Shown here piece by piece: positions 37,201 through 47,153 of a stretch of DNA of 64,000 nt. A program made the translations under genes and the position numbers. The notes under the pieces are model-generated. The model was not told the origin of the DNA and did no database searches. It was given only the letters and a program-made list of their open reading frames with translations. This DNA is from Halocaridina rubra (Eukaryota; Arthropoda; Malacostraca; Decapoda; Atyidae), in NCBI GenBank assembly GCA_037179515.1, contig JAXCGZ010005663.1, positions 312,501 through 376,500 of the forward strand. The letters run 5' to 3'. How positions within the stretch are numbered: the first letter of the stretch is position 1; each line of letters starts with the position of its first letter.

Positions 37201-38831
37201 CGACATTTAAGGATAGACATTGGGGCTCTTAGAATAAGTTTTAACCTCAGTCGAGCATGACTTTTTAGCTAAATAAAGAAAATGAAAAGAGGGGAGTACT
37301 GAAGGTTGTATGTACGTACGTAAGTGGTTGTTGTGTTGCGTGTGTAAATGGTTGTTATTCCAAGGAGTGAGGGGGGAGGGTGGCAATGATATCATTTGGT
37401 GGACGGTTTTGGTGCTGCATGTGGCATGAGCAGACAGAGAGAGGTGAGCCGTCGAGTGGTGAAGAAGGTACTGGGACCAAGAGGACAACCACACTAATAG
37501 AGAGGTACTGTAGCGTTTAAGCAAGTAGTGGCTTCTCTCGCACTCTAATTATACCTGACCTTGAGCTTAGCACCAAAAAAGAAGATATTTAAAAGTTTGC
37601 TACTATTTTATTTTATACCAGAGCCCTTCATCCAGACAAAACCGACGAGCTTAAGCAGTTGCGAAGGCATATTCTTGAGTCACAGCATGAAATGGCGCCT
37701 ATGAAAGTGTGGCAACTTCAACATTTGAGCATGCAAGCAGCACAGAGAATTATGTCTTCGCCAGAGAGCGAACGTCTCGGTCACTTTACGCAGATTGCCC
37801 AGAATTTTCCCATGTTGGCTCGTTCTCTTGTTAAGACGAAGGTTGGTGTTTTGTTTTGATATTTGGATCCCCGTGCTTTACTGTATTTTGTATAAGGTAG
37901 CTTGTGTTATAACAAGAAAGGTTGTTATTTGGTATTTATTGGTTGTGAATCGGTGTATTTATATTGTTAATTTTATAAATCTTAGCAGCAGTGTTACAAC
38001 AAGGAAATGTTTCCTAATATTAATAAGTCCTACTGTCTTTTTTTCCCTTTACTCAGTACTTAAGACATGCACTGAATAAGAACTGGCTACAGGTATAGGA
38101 AAATGAGGGGTTGGTAACCCATCTCACCTATATTATTTTTCTTGCCTCAAAACAATTAGAAATGGTTTGGGTATGTTAAAAGCCATCTTTTTCAGTTCGT
38201 TTGCTACAGGTGTGACCACTGCTGTTTTATTATAGTAGAGTTTTTTATAGACAAAAATTTATATCCATAGAAGGTCTTCTTGGAGTAAAGAAATATTGAT
38301 TTCTCAAGCTTATTTTACATAGCTTCATCAATACGAGATTGAATGTAATTTTTGCAGATAAACAATTTTTTGGGAAAAGAAGATTCCTTTCTTGTCACAA
38401 GTGATATCAATATAGGGCTCGCTAATCCATTCATATCCTACCATAAATCTCAGATATATTCTTGTTTGTGTTGTGTGGAATATATCTTATATTCAGTGCT
38501 GATGGTTAAAGGTGTTAAGAGGTCACCAATGGATATAGAAGGCTATTTGTGATGAAAACCTGTCCATTGTAAATTACACCATCTGGACAGGGGCATGGAT
38601 AGAAAAATAAAAGTAGATTTTTGTTATCTACTTGTATATAGGTTGATGATAAGATGAAGAGAGAAATATTAAAGAATCAAAACCAACTGAGTTCTCAGAT
38701 GGAAATTAATCCTTCTGATGCTGCTCTTTTCATCAATGGCATGTATTTTGACATGGACTACACTGATGTGCACACACTACTTGACCACATCCGTACGGAG
38801 GAACGTGTGATGGGAGGCTTGCATAAGCTAG
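25017..38831 (+). CDS. UGGT: UDP-glucose:glycoprotein glucosyltransferase, 5' part (six coding exons, gene continues past window)
   Basis: UGGT is the ER folding sensor that re-glucosylates N-glycans on misfolded glycoproteins so that calnexin and calreticulin rebind them. The six exons sum to 1222 nt (407 codons plus 1 nt). Every junction has GT...AG borders and matching phase. Diagnostic stretches are LAEEYTAAFWGFVD, LSLRIYSPKIEMFRQIA, LSGFGVELAIKSTEYKAQD, EMAPMKVWQLQHLSMQAA, ALFINGMYFDMDYTD and EERVMGGLHKLG. Together they cover the signal peptide and the first thioredoxin-like domains. The rest of the roughly 1500-residue protein, including the C-terminal GT24 catalytic domain, must lie beyond 64000. 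No lesion is visible. The acceptor-like TTTCCTTTTCACAG just before the start suggests a 5' UTR intron. Confidence 0.95.
25382..25686 (+). CDS. UGGT: UGGT coding exon 2
   Basis: The acceptor TTTCGTTTCAG ends at 25381 and the donor AAAG|GTAATG follows 25686. The exon starts in phase 1 and ends in phase 0. It encodes ELFLETLDAAGNFLSPSQ through DADHHFPGGETAK. The intron before it is only 145 bp. Confidence 0.93.
25687..27133 (+). other. UGGT intron 2, no recognised elements
   Basis: This is 1.45 kb of AT-rich sequence bounded by GTAATG and TTTTGACTTCAG. I see no TIR, satellite or LINE sequence. It is the longest TE-free stretch near the gene. Confidence 0.7.
27134..27250 (+). CDS. UGGT: UGGT coding exon 3
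   Basis: This exon has 39 codons, phase 0 at both ends. It encodes VVLYADIGVAEFSPFHEVL and VDYILRHYVK. The acceptor is GACTTCAG and the donor is AAG|GTATGG. Confidence 0.93.
27754..27923 (+). CDS. UGGT: UGGT coding exon 4
   Basis: It starts in phase 0 after TATCAG and ends in phase 2 at the donor GA|GTGAGT. It encodes LSGFGVELAIKSTEYKAQD, a charged linker RRRQEEDEEQEMEVE and GFLFSKL. Confidence 0.93.
28259..28486 (+). repeat. Copia 5' LTR
   Basis: It starts TGTTGGAATTTGTATGTACG and ends TTTCAACA. It aligns over its whole length with 37300-37523, sharing GGACCAAGAGGACAACCACA. The two have diverged by substitutions and small indels. Confidence 0.88.
28488..28498 (+). promoter_or_regulatory. 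Copia primer-binding site (initiator tRNA-Met)
   Basis: TGGTAGCAGAG lies one base after the LTR and is complementary to the 3' end of animal initiator tRNA-Met, the usual primer for Copia elements. Confidence 0.8.
28890..29740 (+). pseudogene. Copia gag remnant with zinc knuckle
   Basis: Readable segments include IVVGLSLPEYDNSKIREK, CIANFDQRHNSIKAEN and KLLVLTGMDCTAKANLFDQ. A CX2CX4HX4C knuckle follows, CKCCGSFRHFLRGC (encoded at about 29609-29650). Several stops and frameshifts interrupt it. It would form the nucleocapsid of the retrotransposon. Confidence 0.75.
29741..31690 (+). pseudogene. Copia protease and integrase remnant
   Basis: After a poorly preserved protease (VVESDIPLLLSRESMKKA at its end) comes a GAG-pre-integrase segment with HRQFAHPNEESLRHC. 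The integrase core has its first Asp in MIDMYSRYTQSVFIKW, the second in LLTDNGG, and the Glu in LCERVHTVTDRIL. The C-terminal part ends near SAGDLGMIDGW. Frameshifts (for example the G-run at 30594-30601) and stops mean no full polyprotein. The RT begins at about 31600 before the nested insertion. Confidence 0.85.
31985..33300 (+). repeat. ~180-bp satellite array and adjoining leader module
   Basis: CGTTTGCAGA recurs near 32433, 32613, 32788, 32970 and 33148. The module before it (31985-32230) contains TTTCTCTCAGCTGACTTT and GTGCGGCATGGTCGATA, repeated at 34990-35200 and 41540-41730. It may be the 5' leader and start of a lost transposase gene of the ACCTNGTTC family. Confidence 0.7.
33308..34984. 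mobile_element. Third TIR family, CAGGTATACCTC ends
   Basis: The left end CAGGTATACCTCACCCAATG and, read from the right, CAGGTATACCTCTGCTTACG are inverted and bordered by TA on both sides, as for Tc1/mariner/pogo elements. It interrupts the ~180-bp family. A 0.8 kb piece of Tigger 5' leader (~190-bp repeats, 33770-34570) sits inside it. There is no coding region. Confidence 0.72.
35396..35880. other. Unassigned AT-rich stretch inside the nested block
   Basis: No recognised repeat, TIR or coding segment is seen. It is followed by a partial foldback arm (CACATGTGACAGGTCATTAC). Confidence 0.45.
36099..37299 (+). pseudogene. Copia reverse transcriptase / RNase H remnant
   Basis: RT resumes at VSYSPTVGKTTLRVFLTV, followed by WRVKTTDIKSAFLLGNTLD and LKRCLYELSVASRQFY. 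The active-site region is VSNIDDFLHSGDD, the counterpart of YVDD. After a stop, RNase H segments include WVVQCTRPDMAYEI and, at 37130-37210, IVAYVDNISLVEAIYSTK. Frameshifts at about 36420 and 36575 and later stops inactivate it. A purine-rich AAAAGAGGGGA lies just before the 3' LTR. Confidence 0.85.
37300..37523 (+). repeat. Copia 3' LTR
   Basis: It starts TGAAGGTTGTATGTACG and ends TTTAAGCA, followed by the AGTAG target duplication. Confidence 0.87.
37622..37841 (+). CDS. UGGT: UGGT coding exon 5
   Basis: The acceptor ATACCAG ends at 37621, only 93 bp after the retrotransposon target duplication. The first base completes the split codon of exon 4. It encodes ALHPDKTDELKQLRRHIL, EMAPMKVWQLQHLSMQAA and QIAQNFPMLARSLVKTK, and ends in phase 0 at AAG|GTTGGT. 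Confidence 0.93.
37842..38641 (+). other. UGGT intron 5, no recognised elements
   Basis: This is 800 bp of AT-rich sequence with GTTGGT and TATATAG borders. No repeats are recognised. Confidence 0.7.
38642..38831 (+). CDS. UGGT: UGGT coding exon 6 (last in window)
   Basis: It encodes VDDKMKREILKNQNQL, then DAALFINGMYFDMDYTD and TEERVMGGLHKL, and ends in phase 1 at AG|GTAACT. The next conserved UGGT segment is not found anywhere in the following 25 kb on the + strand. Confidence 0.93.
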
Positions 38832-39544
38832 GTAACTGAAATATTTTAAGGATATGTGTGATGCTTGTATTTTTTTTATTTTTTTATATAATTTGTTAGT
38901 ATGTATAGCTTTCCAAAGTGTACAGAAAGCATATTGTGATGCTCTTATTCAGTACACACTTTGTATGTTTTTCATTCCTTGTATTTTTTCTTTCTGAGTA
39001 TATTTTCTTTTGCATTTTATTTTTACGCCAACTAATGATATATTTCATTTACTTTTGCTCTACATATCCTGTGGGTTTATTACTTATCATCTGTTATAGA
39101 ATGGTTATGGTAATGATTCCGTATTTCAGCTCAACTATCTGTACATTTTTCCTAATCGGTCTCTTCTAAGTACCGTAATGTATCATTCTCCTCATGCTAC
39201 AATATTTCTTATGATTTTATCATCATATTGAACTGTTTTTGTCTCAAAACCGCATGGGGTGGGTGGCCCATAAAGAAGCAATGAGACTGCTGCTCTGTCT
39301 CCTTTATTGTTTCTGAAGAGTTTTGGTTAGACCACAATGTTTGGTATTTTTTGTAGGGAACAAGCAGGTGATGTAAATTAAATGATACGTAAAGAGGTCT
39401 TTCAAAAGCTAGTGAAATCTCATTTCTGATTCATGTATATTGTTGGTGATTTTACTTCCCCAGCAACTCTTGTCCCATTATTACTTCAAGAACAAACTAA
39501 TGGTTTGTCTTTCCGTACATCTCTGGCATATATACATACATACA
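38832..39544 (+). other. Start of UGGT intron 6, no recognised elements
   Basis: About 700 bp of T-rich sequence precedes the first transposon of the intron. Confidence 0.65.
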
Positions 39545-40570
39545 CAGTGGAACCTCGACCTACAAACACAATTTACGAACAAATTTTCATCGACCCACAG
39601 ACAACCCTCGATATACGAACACCTATGCACACGCACATCCACCCGGGCGACCGCGTGGTTGCTCTCAGTTATGCGTTGGTGCCCACGCTTTGTAGTTCGT
39701 TCATTGTTCTCTAGTAGTTTTCCGTTGTTTTTGCATTTTACTTTAAACTAGCCCTCATTATGCCTCCTAAGAAAGTTATGTGCATTAGTGATAGTGATGT
39801 TAAAAAGCCTAAGTGTATAACAGTGGAAACGAAGAAAGAAACAATTGCTAAATATGAAAACAGTGTTCGTGATTCTGATCTCTCCACTCAGTATAATATG
39901 GCGAAATCGACCATCTGTACTATTTTAAAGAATAAAGAGGTCTTAGAGGCGGCTGACGTGACTAAAGGAGTTACTATATTAATGAAGCATAGGTGACAGT
40001 TAATAGAAGAGGTAGAAAAATTATTGTTGGTTTGGATAAATGAAAGAGAGCTTGTTGGAGATAGTGGTAGTGAGGCTATAATATTTGCGAAGGCTCTACA
40101 AATACACCATGATTTAGCAGCGAACACTCCGAGTTCTAGTGGCACTAAAATTTATTAACTTGAAGCCAGTAGAGGCTGGTTAAAAAATTTTGTCAATGAA
40201 CAGGGATTCATAGTGTTGTTTAGCATGGAGAGGCGGCTAGTTTTGTCCAAAAGGTAGCAGATGCTAACTTGCTAGAATTCACCATATTTATAGAAAGTGA
40301 AGGGTACGTTTCACAGCAAGGTTTTTACTATGATGAAACCAGACTATTTTGGAAGAAAATGCCTAAAGAGATCTATATGACCCAAGAGAAGCACTGCATG
40401 GCCACAAACCAATGAAGAACAGGCTTACATTTTTATTGTGTGCTAATGCTAGTGGAGACTGCTAGATTAAGCCTCTATTAGTCTACCACTCTGCAAATTC
40501 GCACAAGCGCAATAACGTGTTGAAGACTAGACTTTCATGAAGCAGAGGTCAAATACAAAGGCTTGGGTCA
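39545..40570 (+). mobile_element. Older Tigger copy of a different lineage, degenerate
   Basis: A terminus CAGTGGAACCTCGACCTAC (TA-flanked upstream) precedes a transposase starting at 39760 with MPPKKVMCISDSDVKKPK. The helix-turn-helix DLSTQYNMAKSTICTILKN and the second domain (LLLVWINERELVGDSGSEA) follow. Downstream pieces (ASRGWLKNFVNEQGF, KPDYFGRKCLK) are broken by many stops and frameshifts. No right TIR is recognised. This lineage is closer to classical Tigger1-like proteins than to the 9343 transposase. Confidence 0.8.
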
Positions 40571-40735
40571 AGTAGATTTTATTCATAGAGTGGTTGACTG
40601 ATCGGTTCCATTTTGAACTATGAATTGAGTTAGCATTAACTACCTCATCGCTTAGCAAATTCCAATTATCAACTACTCATACACTAAAAAAGTACTTCCT
40701 TACATCCTGCAAAGATGTGCATGATTTGTCCACGT
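40571..40735 (-). pseudogene. LINE reverse transcriptase C-terminal fragment
   Basis: The minus strand reads [12 protein letters not shown], a stop, then [19 protein letters not shown], the typical C-terminal signature of CR1-type LINE polyproteins. Confidence 0.7.
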
Positions 40736-40748
40736 GTGTGTACATATG

Positions 40749-41036
<288 letters not shown>

Positions 41037-41496
41037 TTGTTTCTTTGTCACTGTCATTCCACAACATGTCATTTTCTCCGTCCAGTGAATTTGATATGCC
41101 GCATTTTTTAATGATTTTGTCACAGTTTTGCAGGCACAGCATCCCAAGATTTAATGACAAAGTCACATAGATTGTTGAGAGATGGAAAATGCATATTTCC
41201 ACCTGTCATATATGTTTTCTCACCCTGCCACTAGTTGGCAGCACTGTTTGTTTATGTTGAAATGCTTGAAATTGATGGTGTTTTCAATCTGTTTGAATTG
41301 TTTTATTTATTTTACTGTAGATAAAACTTAATTTACACCCCAGTACTTAGTGACTCGGGCCGACATTGAGCCAGGCTAAATAATAGTTTAGGGGGGTCGA
41401 CTTTTCTGCAAGTTAAACCTCTAGTACAACATTTTGGGGTCAAATTATAGAAGTCGACTAATGTGCCAGATCGAGTTATAAGCCGCAATATACGGT
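41037..41496 (-). mobile_element. Remnant of another pogo-like transposon
   Basis: The minus strand encodes [20 protein letters not shown], with [15 protein letters not shown] just upstream after a frameshift. This resembles the C-terminus of pogo/Jerky-type DDE proteins. The far end (TACCGTATATTGCGGCTTAT, read on minus at about 41496) looks like a terminus. Most of the gene is deleted. Confidence 0.55.
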
Positions 41497-41836
41497 AGGT
41501 TTCCCATGTACAGTATGATATACGGTTTCGTTGTAACAAATTATATAGTTTTCTTTTTGTCTCAGCTGACTTTGTTTACATTAAGATTTCGTGCAGCATG
41601 GTCGATATGTAAAGAATATAGAATAATGTTCAGAACCAAGGAATATTAATAATACTATAATCTTGAAAATTAGATAAACCCCAAATAGGGTGAGTAAATA
41701 AATATTTCATGAGTAAGATATTGTGCCTGAATAGTGATATAGCATCTGCTGATACGGAAGCGGCAAAAAGTTTTGGTTAGAGGTTCGATCTCCCGCATCC
41801 TCCTCCTCTTCTACTGCTTAATGCGATCGAATATTA

Positions 41837-41886
<50 letters not shown>

Positions 41887-41891
41887 CATAC

Positions 41892-41936
<45 letters not shown>

Positions 41937-41942
41937 CATACA
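41497..41942 (+). repeat. ACCTNGTTC-family leader module, one ~180-bp unit and TA/TACA repeats
   Basis: The module TTTGTCTCAGCTGACTTTG...GCAGCATGGTCGATATG matches 31985-32230 and 34990-35200. It is followed by one satellite unit up to 41838 and a mixed (TA)n/(TACA)n tract. Confidence 0.7.
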
Positions 41943-42554
41943 CAGTGTTCCCTCGCTATTTCGCGGTTCACCTATCGTAAATTCAGTGCATCGCGGATTT
42001 AAAATAAAAAATAAAGATTATTGTGACACCAGGACGGGCACAAAAATGATAAAATAAAACAGCCTTTATCAGGCTGTAAAGAGAAACAGGGATGGAGAGT
42101 GTAATGACCTGTCAGATGTGAAGGGATTATAAAAGATGTGTAATGAATATCCAGTTCTCAGCTGGGTTTTAATATACCTCTGCATTGCTTTCATGATGTC
42201 TATTCCAATAATTCTCCTTAGATCTTATTATTATTATTACTGGCAACAGTAATTTTCCTTTGATGATGATTATGGAGATTATTATCATTATTATTATTAA
42301 GGGCTCATCATTGTACATCTGTTGGTTTATTTACTTTAATAACTGTGTACAGTGCCTCTCACTAGTTGGCTGGGACAAAGACAGTGTGAGGGGTTGGGTA
42401 GAATAGAATGTTGGAGAGAGAGAAACATCGTTAATTAACTCTTGTTCACTCAACCAAAACTACATTATTTATTGCAAAAATAATGGTTTAATTACAAATT
42501 CGTAATAATAATAATAATCTCTACAATTATTATGAAAGGAAAATTATTGTTGCC

Positions 42555-42586
<32 letters not shown>

Positions 42587-42885
42587 GATCTAAGGAGAAG
42601 TTTTGGAATAGACATCATGAGAGTAATGCAGAGGTATAGTAAAACCCAGCAGAGAATTGGATATTCATTACACATCATCTATAATCCCTTCACATCTGAT
42701 AGGGCATTACACTTTCCATCTCTTTCTCTTTACAGCCTGATAAAGGCTGCTTTATTGTATCATTTTTTGGCCTGTCCTGGTGTCATAATCATCTTTAAAA
42801 AAAAAAAAAAAATCCTACTTCGCGGAAATTAGCTTATTGTGGCCGGTCCCGGAACCGAACCCTCCCGATAAACGAGGGATTACTG
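41943..42885 (+). mobile_element. Foldback element, complete with both termini (943 bp)
   Basis: The left terminus is CAGTGTTCCCTCGCTATTTC and the right terminus is ...ATAAACGAGGGATTACTG. Arms lie at about 42024-42285 and 42512-42790 and are reverse complements along their whole length. The loop is about 225 bp and has a short GAGAGAGAGA instead of a long CT tract. This copy defines the full structure. Confidence 0.85.
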
Positions 42886-42889
42886 TATA

Positions 42890-44200
42890 CAGTGATCCCC
42901 CGCTGGATCGCGTTTCTTGGTTCGCGTTTTCAGTGTACCACAGGTTTTTTTTTTTTTTGGCAAATTATTTTTTATTTTATTTTATGGGTATATGCAAAAA
43001 TATTAAAATATTAAAAAAATTAAAATTCTCAGTATTTTCATTTTTTATTGAAAAAAATATATTTCATTATCTAATTGATAAAAAAAAATTATTTCCCAGC
43101 CTACGAATAATAACACAGTAAAAAATAGTAAAAAACATAAATTTAGATATACGTACGTACAGTATAACTCACAGTATTGCATCATGCGAAATAGTGTCCG
43201 ATAGCGTACAATGTATTGGGGTCGCAGCTACATGAGCTAGCATATATATTTATATTTCCAGTAGTTTCATGATTTTATTGATAAAAAAAACGTATTTCTT
43301 AGCTTAAGAATATTAAAACAGTAAAAAATAGTAAAAAGCATAAATACTAACAGTATTGCAACATGTAAAATACAATACTATTATCAGCGTTTCGGACAAA
43401 GGCTCGTTCAGTCTAACTCACGTGTGCGCCGTTCACGTTGTGCTTATTAAACGTTTTGCTTGTGTTCGATAGCATACAATGTATTGGGGTCGCAGCTACG
43501 TGAGCTAGCATATATATTTATATTTCCAGTAGTTTCATGATTTTATTGATAGAAAAACGTATTTCTTAGCCTAAGAATAATAAAACAGTAAAAAATAGTA
43601 AAAAACATAAATACTAACAGTATTGCAATATGTAAATACGATACCGCTATCAGCGTTTTGGTCAAAGGCTTCCACCATTTTCCATTGTCTCGCCTCACTC
43701 GTGTGCGCCGTTCACATTGTGCTTATTAATACGTTTTGCTTGTGATTTTTTTAATCGCATATTTTAACCTTTGCAATGCCTCCCAAGCATCCTTCATCTT
43801 CTAAGGCTTCTTGTAGTGAGCCTTAGTGGCAAAGGAATATGTTAACCATAACAGATAAGGTAAGTTTACCTATCACGTACATATAAATTTACGTTGCATG
43901 CTGTTATTTGCAAAGTAAAGGGTGGTGGTTTTTTTAACAGTGCAGGGAGGGTTTATATAGTAAACGTAAAAATAATTGTAAAATACCTATGTACATGAGT
44001 ATATCATATAAATTTACGCTTGCATGCTGTTATTTATGAAGTAAAGGGTGGTTTGTTAACAGTTCAGGGGGGGTTTATACGGTGTAAGCGTAAAAATAAA
44101 TTAAAATATCTATGTACATATAGGCTGATCCTACTGTGCGATTTTCCTGTTTCGCGCCGGATCCCGGAACCGAACCCCCGCGATAATGGGGGGATCACTG
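42890..44200 (+). mobile_element. Tigger deletion derivative keeping 28 transposase codons
   Basis: Only TATA separates it from the preceding element. It runs from CAGTGATCCCCCGCTGGATC to ATGGGGGGATCACTG. It holds ~190-bp repeats (43060-43680), the transposase start at 43776 with an internal stop, a breakpoint at about 43859, then two ~159-bp units. It shares structure and breakpoint with 12945-14012. Confidence 0.85.
43776..43859 (+). pseudogene. Tigger transposase N-terminal remnant
   Basis: It reads MPPKHPSSSKASCSEP followed by a TAG, then resumes to the 28th codon before the breakpoint. Confidence 0.8.
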
Positions 44201-45041
44201 TATATATATTTTATGTACAGTGAACCCTCGCTATATCACGGTTCACCTTTCGCGAATTCAGTGCATTACTGTTTTTTTGGTGATCTTTTGTTTTTTCTGG
44301 GTATATGCGAGAATATTAAAATATTTAAATTTTCAGTATATTCATTATTTTATTTTTAAAAAAATATTTCCCATTATTTTATTGATAAAAAAAAGTATTT
44401 CCCTGCCTAAGAATAATAAAACAGTAAAAAATAGTAAAAAACATAAATTAAAACGTGTAACTCTGCACCATAGAAAGTACGATACCGGTATCGGCGTTTT
44501 GGAAAACGCAAAGGGTCGCACCTACGTGAGCTAGCATATATTCAGATTTCCAGTATTTTCATAATTTTATTGATAAAAAAATTTATTTCCTAGCCTAAGA
44601 ATAATAAAACAGTAAAAATAGTAAAAAACATAAATTTAAACTGTAACTCACAATATTGCACCATGTAAAATATGATACCAGTATCAGCGTTTCAGAAAAC
44701 GAAAAGGGTCGCACCTATATGAGCTAGTACATATTAAAATTTCCAGGATTTTCATTATTTTATTGATAAAAAAAGTATTTCCTAGCCTAAGAATAATAAA
44801 ACAGTAAAATACATAAATTTAAACATGTAACTCACAGTATTGCTCCATGTAAAATACGATACCGGTATCGGCGTATTCGGAAAACAAAAAGGGTTGCACC
44901 TACTGGAGCTAGTACATATTAAGATCTCCAGTATTTTCATTATTTTATTGATAAAAAATGTATTTCCTAACCTACGAATAATAAAACAGTAAAAAATAGT
45001 AAAAATCGAAAAATATAAACATGTAACTCACAGTATTGCAC

Positions 45042-46850
45042 AACCAACACAGGAACAACAAAATGTGCAGCAAAACTCACACCGCCAGTTTCTTAATAAT
45101 TCACCAGACTTTTCATTTTACCTGTATCCTGTAACAAGGGAGGAAGTCACTAAACATATAAAAACCTTAAAACCAAATACAGCGTCAGGATATGATGAAA
45201 TTCCATCAAAACTACTCCAGGTCACTACCCATTACATTGGTACCCCACTTACCCACGTATTCAATCTATGTTTACAGCATGAATGTTTTCCAGACAAACT
45301 AAAAAGTGCTAAAGTAATACCTATATTTAAGTCAGGCAATGAAGGTGATGAAAATAACTATAGACCTATATCAATCTTTCCGTCCTTAAGTAAAGTGTTT
45401 GAAAAAGCTATTGTTCACTGACTTAAAGAATTCCTTGAAAAGTTCAACCTATTATCTGAAAATCAATACTGATTCTGTAATAATAAGACCACTGAAAAAG
45501 CAATAATGAACTTTATAAGTGATGTTCATGAAAATTTGGAAAATAAAAACTTTGTTGCAGGGGTTTTCCTAGACTTGTCCAAAGCATTTGACTCATTACA
45601 CCATGATATACTAATAGAAAAACTAAATTGTGTGGGTATTAGAGGAACACCATTACAGTTCTTTAAGAGCTACTTGAAAAATAGAATACAAGCCGTATAT
45701 TGTAATGGGAAAGCATCTTTGTTACAAACTATTGAGAGGGGTGTACCACAGGGATCAATACTGGGCCCACTGTTATTTTTAGTTTATATAAATGATATTT
45801 CCAATGCCAGTAATAAATTCAAATATATTCTTTATGCAGATGACACCAACCTTCTCTTGTATGATAATAACCTTGACCACCTGCATTGTTTTAAATAGTG
45901 AACTAGAAAAAATTAACAACTTGGTCTCTGCTAATGAATTAAAGCTAAATGTTTCCAAAACTAACTATATTTATTTCAAAATAGATCTGTAGTACACAAT
46001 ATTGGTCACGTTAATATGAATGGGTATGAAGTTAAAAGAGTTGCTTGTAAGAAATTTTTAGGAGTAATTATTGATGAAAATTTAAGTTGGAAATATATTC
46101 AATCTGTCTGCTCAAATCTGTCCAAGATGTGTGGAATTTTGTATAAAATTTGCCATAATTAACAAATTAGGCCTTAAAAAGCATATACTATTCCCTGTGT
46201 TATCCTCATATTATATACTGTTTGTCCATCTGGGGTTGTACTTGGCCGTCAATTGTAAGGGATGTATTTGTAACTCAGAAAAAACTGATCAGAACTATTA
46301 CATATAGTGGAAAATATGACTCAACTTCCTCTTTATTCAAGGAGCTAAACTTGCTTAAATTTAATTACTTGATGCAATATTTCTGTCTTATTATTATACA
46401 TAGTGATGTTAATGATAACACTCATAACAGAAAATTATTTAGATTTATTCAACACAACCATGGAACCAGAGGTAACAATATAAATTTGATATGTCCACAG
46501 CCGAGAACAACCTTGTTCAAATTTTCTATTCATTGTCTTGGCCCAAAATGTTGGAATGCATTACCAGAAGATTTAAAAACAATAACTGGCATAACTTTAT
46601 TTGAAAAGAAACTCAAACAGCATTTATTTACTAGGCAAAATCAAGTAGCTGTTGATTAATAATTAATACAGTATTGGTGCATCATTATGAGATTGCTATA
46701 TTGGAGCTTTTGTTAACTATTGCAGCCATACTTTAAATTATGTGAAATGTATAAGCAGGCTAGTGCCTCTGAATATAAAGTACATATTATTCCTGTACAT
46801 ATACTTAATATTTTGCAATAAAATCTATGACTATGACTGTGACTATGTAA
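45042..46850 (+). mobile_element. CR1-like LINE (Daphne/Rex1-type), inserted in Tigger leader
   Basis: It lies between GTAACTCACAGTATTGCA on the left and TGTAAAATATTG on the right, which are adjacent in other Tigger copies. It has no 5' endonuclease part. The 3' end carries AATAAAATCTATGACTATG, an AATAAA signal followed by a short TGACTA-type tail, as in CR1-group LINEs that lack poly(A). Confidence 0.8.
45065..46659 (+). pseudogene. LINE reverse transcriptase, broken
   Basis: In order: LKPNTASGYDEIPSKLL, NYRPISIFPSLSKVFEKA, a stop, AGVFLDLSKAFDSLHHD, ERGVPQGSILGPLLFLVYIN, and the active site YADD in YILYADDTNLL. A frameshift follows near 45890, then ELKLNVSKTNYIYFK and the C-terminal CWNALPEDLKTITGI region to 46659. 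At least three stops or frameshifts are visible. The palm catalytic residues are intact. Confidence 0.88.
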
Positions 46851-47153
46851 AATATTGTACGATAGCGTACACTGTATTGGCGTCTTGGAAAACGCAAAGG
46901 GTCGCACCTACGTGAAATAGTACATGGGATGCTATAGGCTGAAAGGTTGGGAGACGACGAATCACAGAATTCTTTTTCTGTATGTTCTGTATCATGGGGT
47001 CTGATTGGCTTTTTGATTGAAGCTTCATTTTCCCAGCAACTTCCATTGTCTTGCCTCTCCTGTTCAGTCTACTCACGTGTGCGCCGTTCGCATTGTGCGT
47101 CTTAATACGTTTTGCTTGTGATTTTGTGAAACTTTCGTTTTTCAACCTCTGCA

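Larger units (their letters stand above)
28254..37528 (+). mobile_element. Copia LTR retrotransposon (GalEa-like) filling UGGT intron 4
   Basis: The element proper is 28259-37523, flanked by the 5-bp direct repeat AGTAG at 28254-28258 and 37524-37528. LTRs are 28259-28486 and 37300-37523. A primer-binding site TGGTAGCAGAG directly follows the 5' LTR. Gag with a CCHC knuckle, protease, integrase, RT and RNase H follow in Copia order (integrase before RT), all on the + strand and all interrupted by stops. A 4.4 kb block of DNA transposons (31695-36098) splits the RT region. Without this insertion intron 4 would be about 430 bp. The GalEa assignment rests on my recollection of crustacean Copia lineages and is less certain than the Copia assignment. 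Confidence 0.88.
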
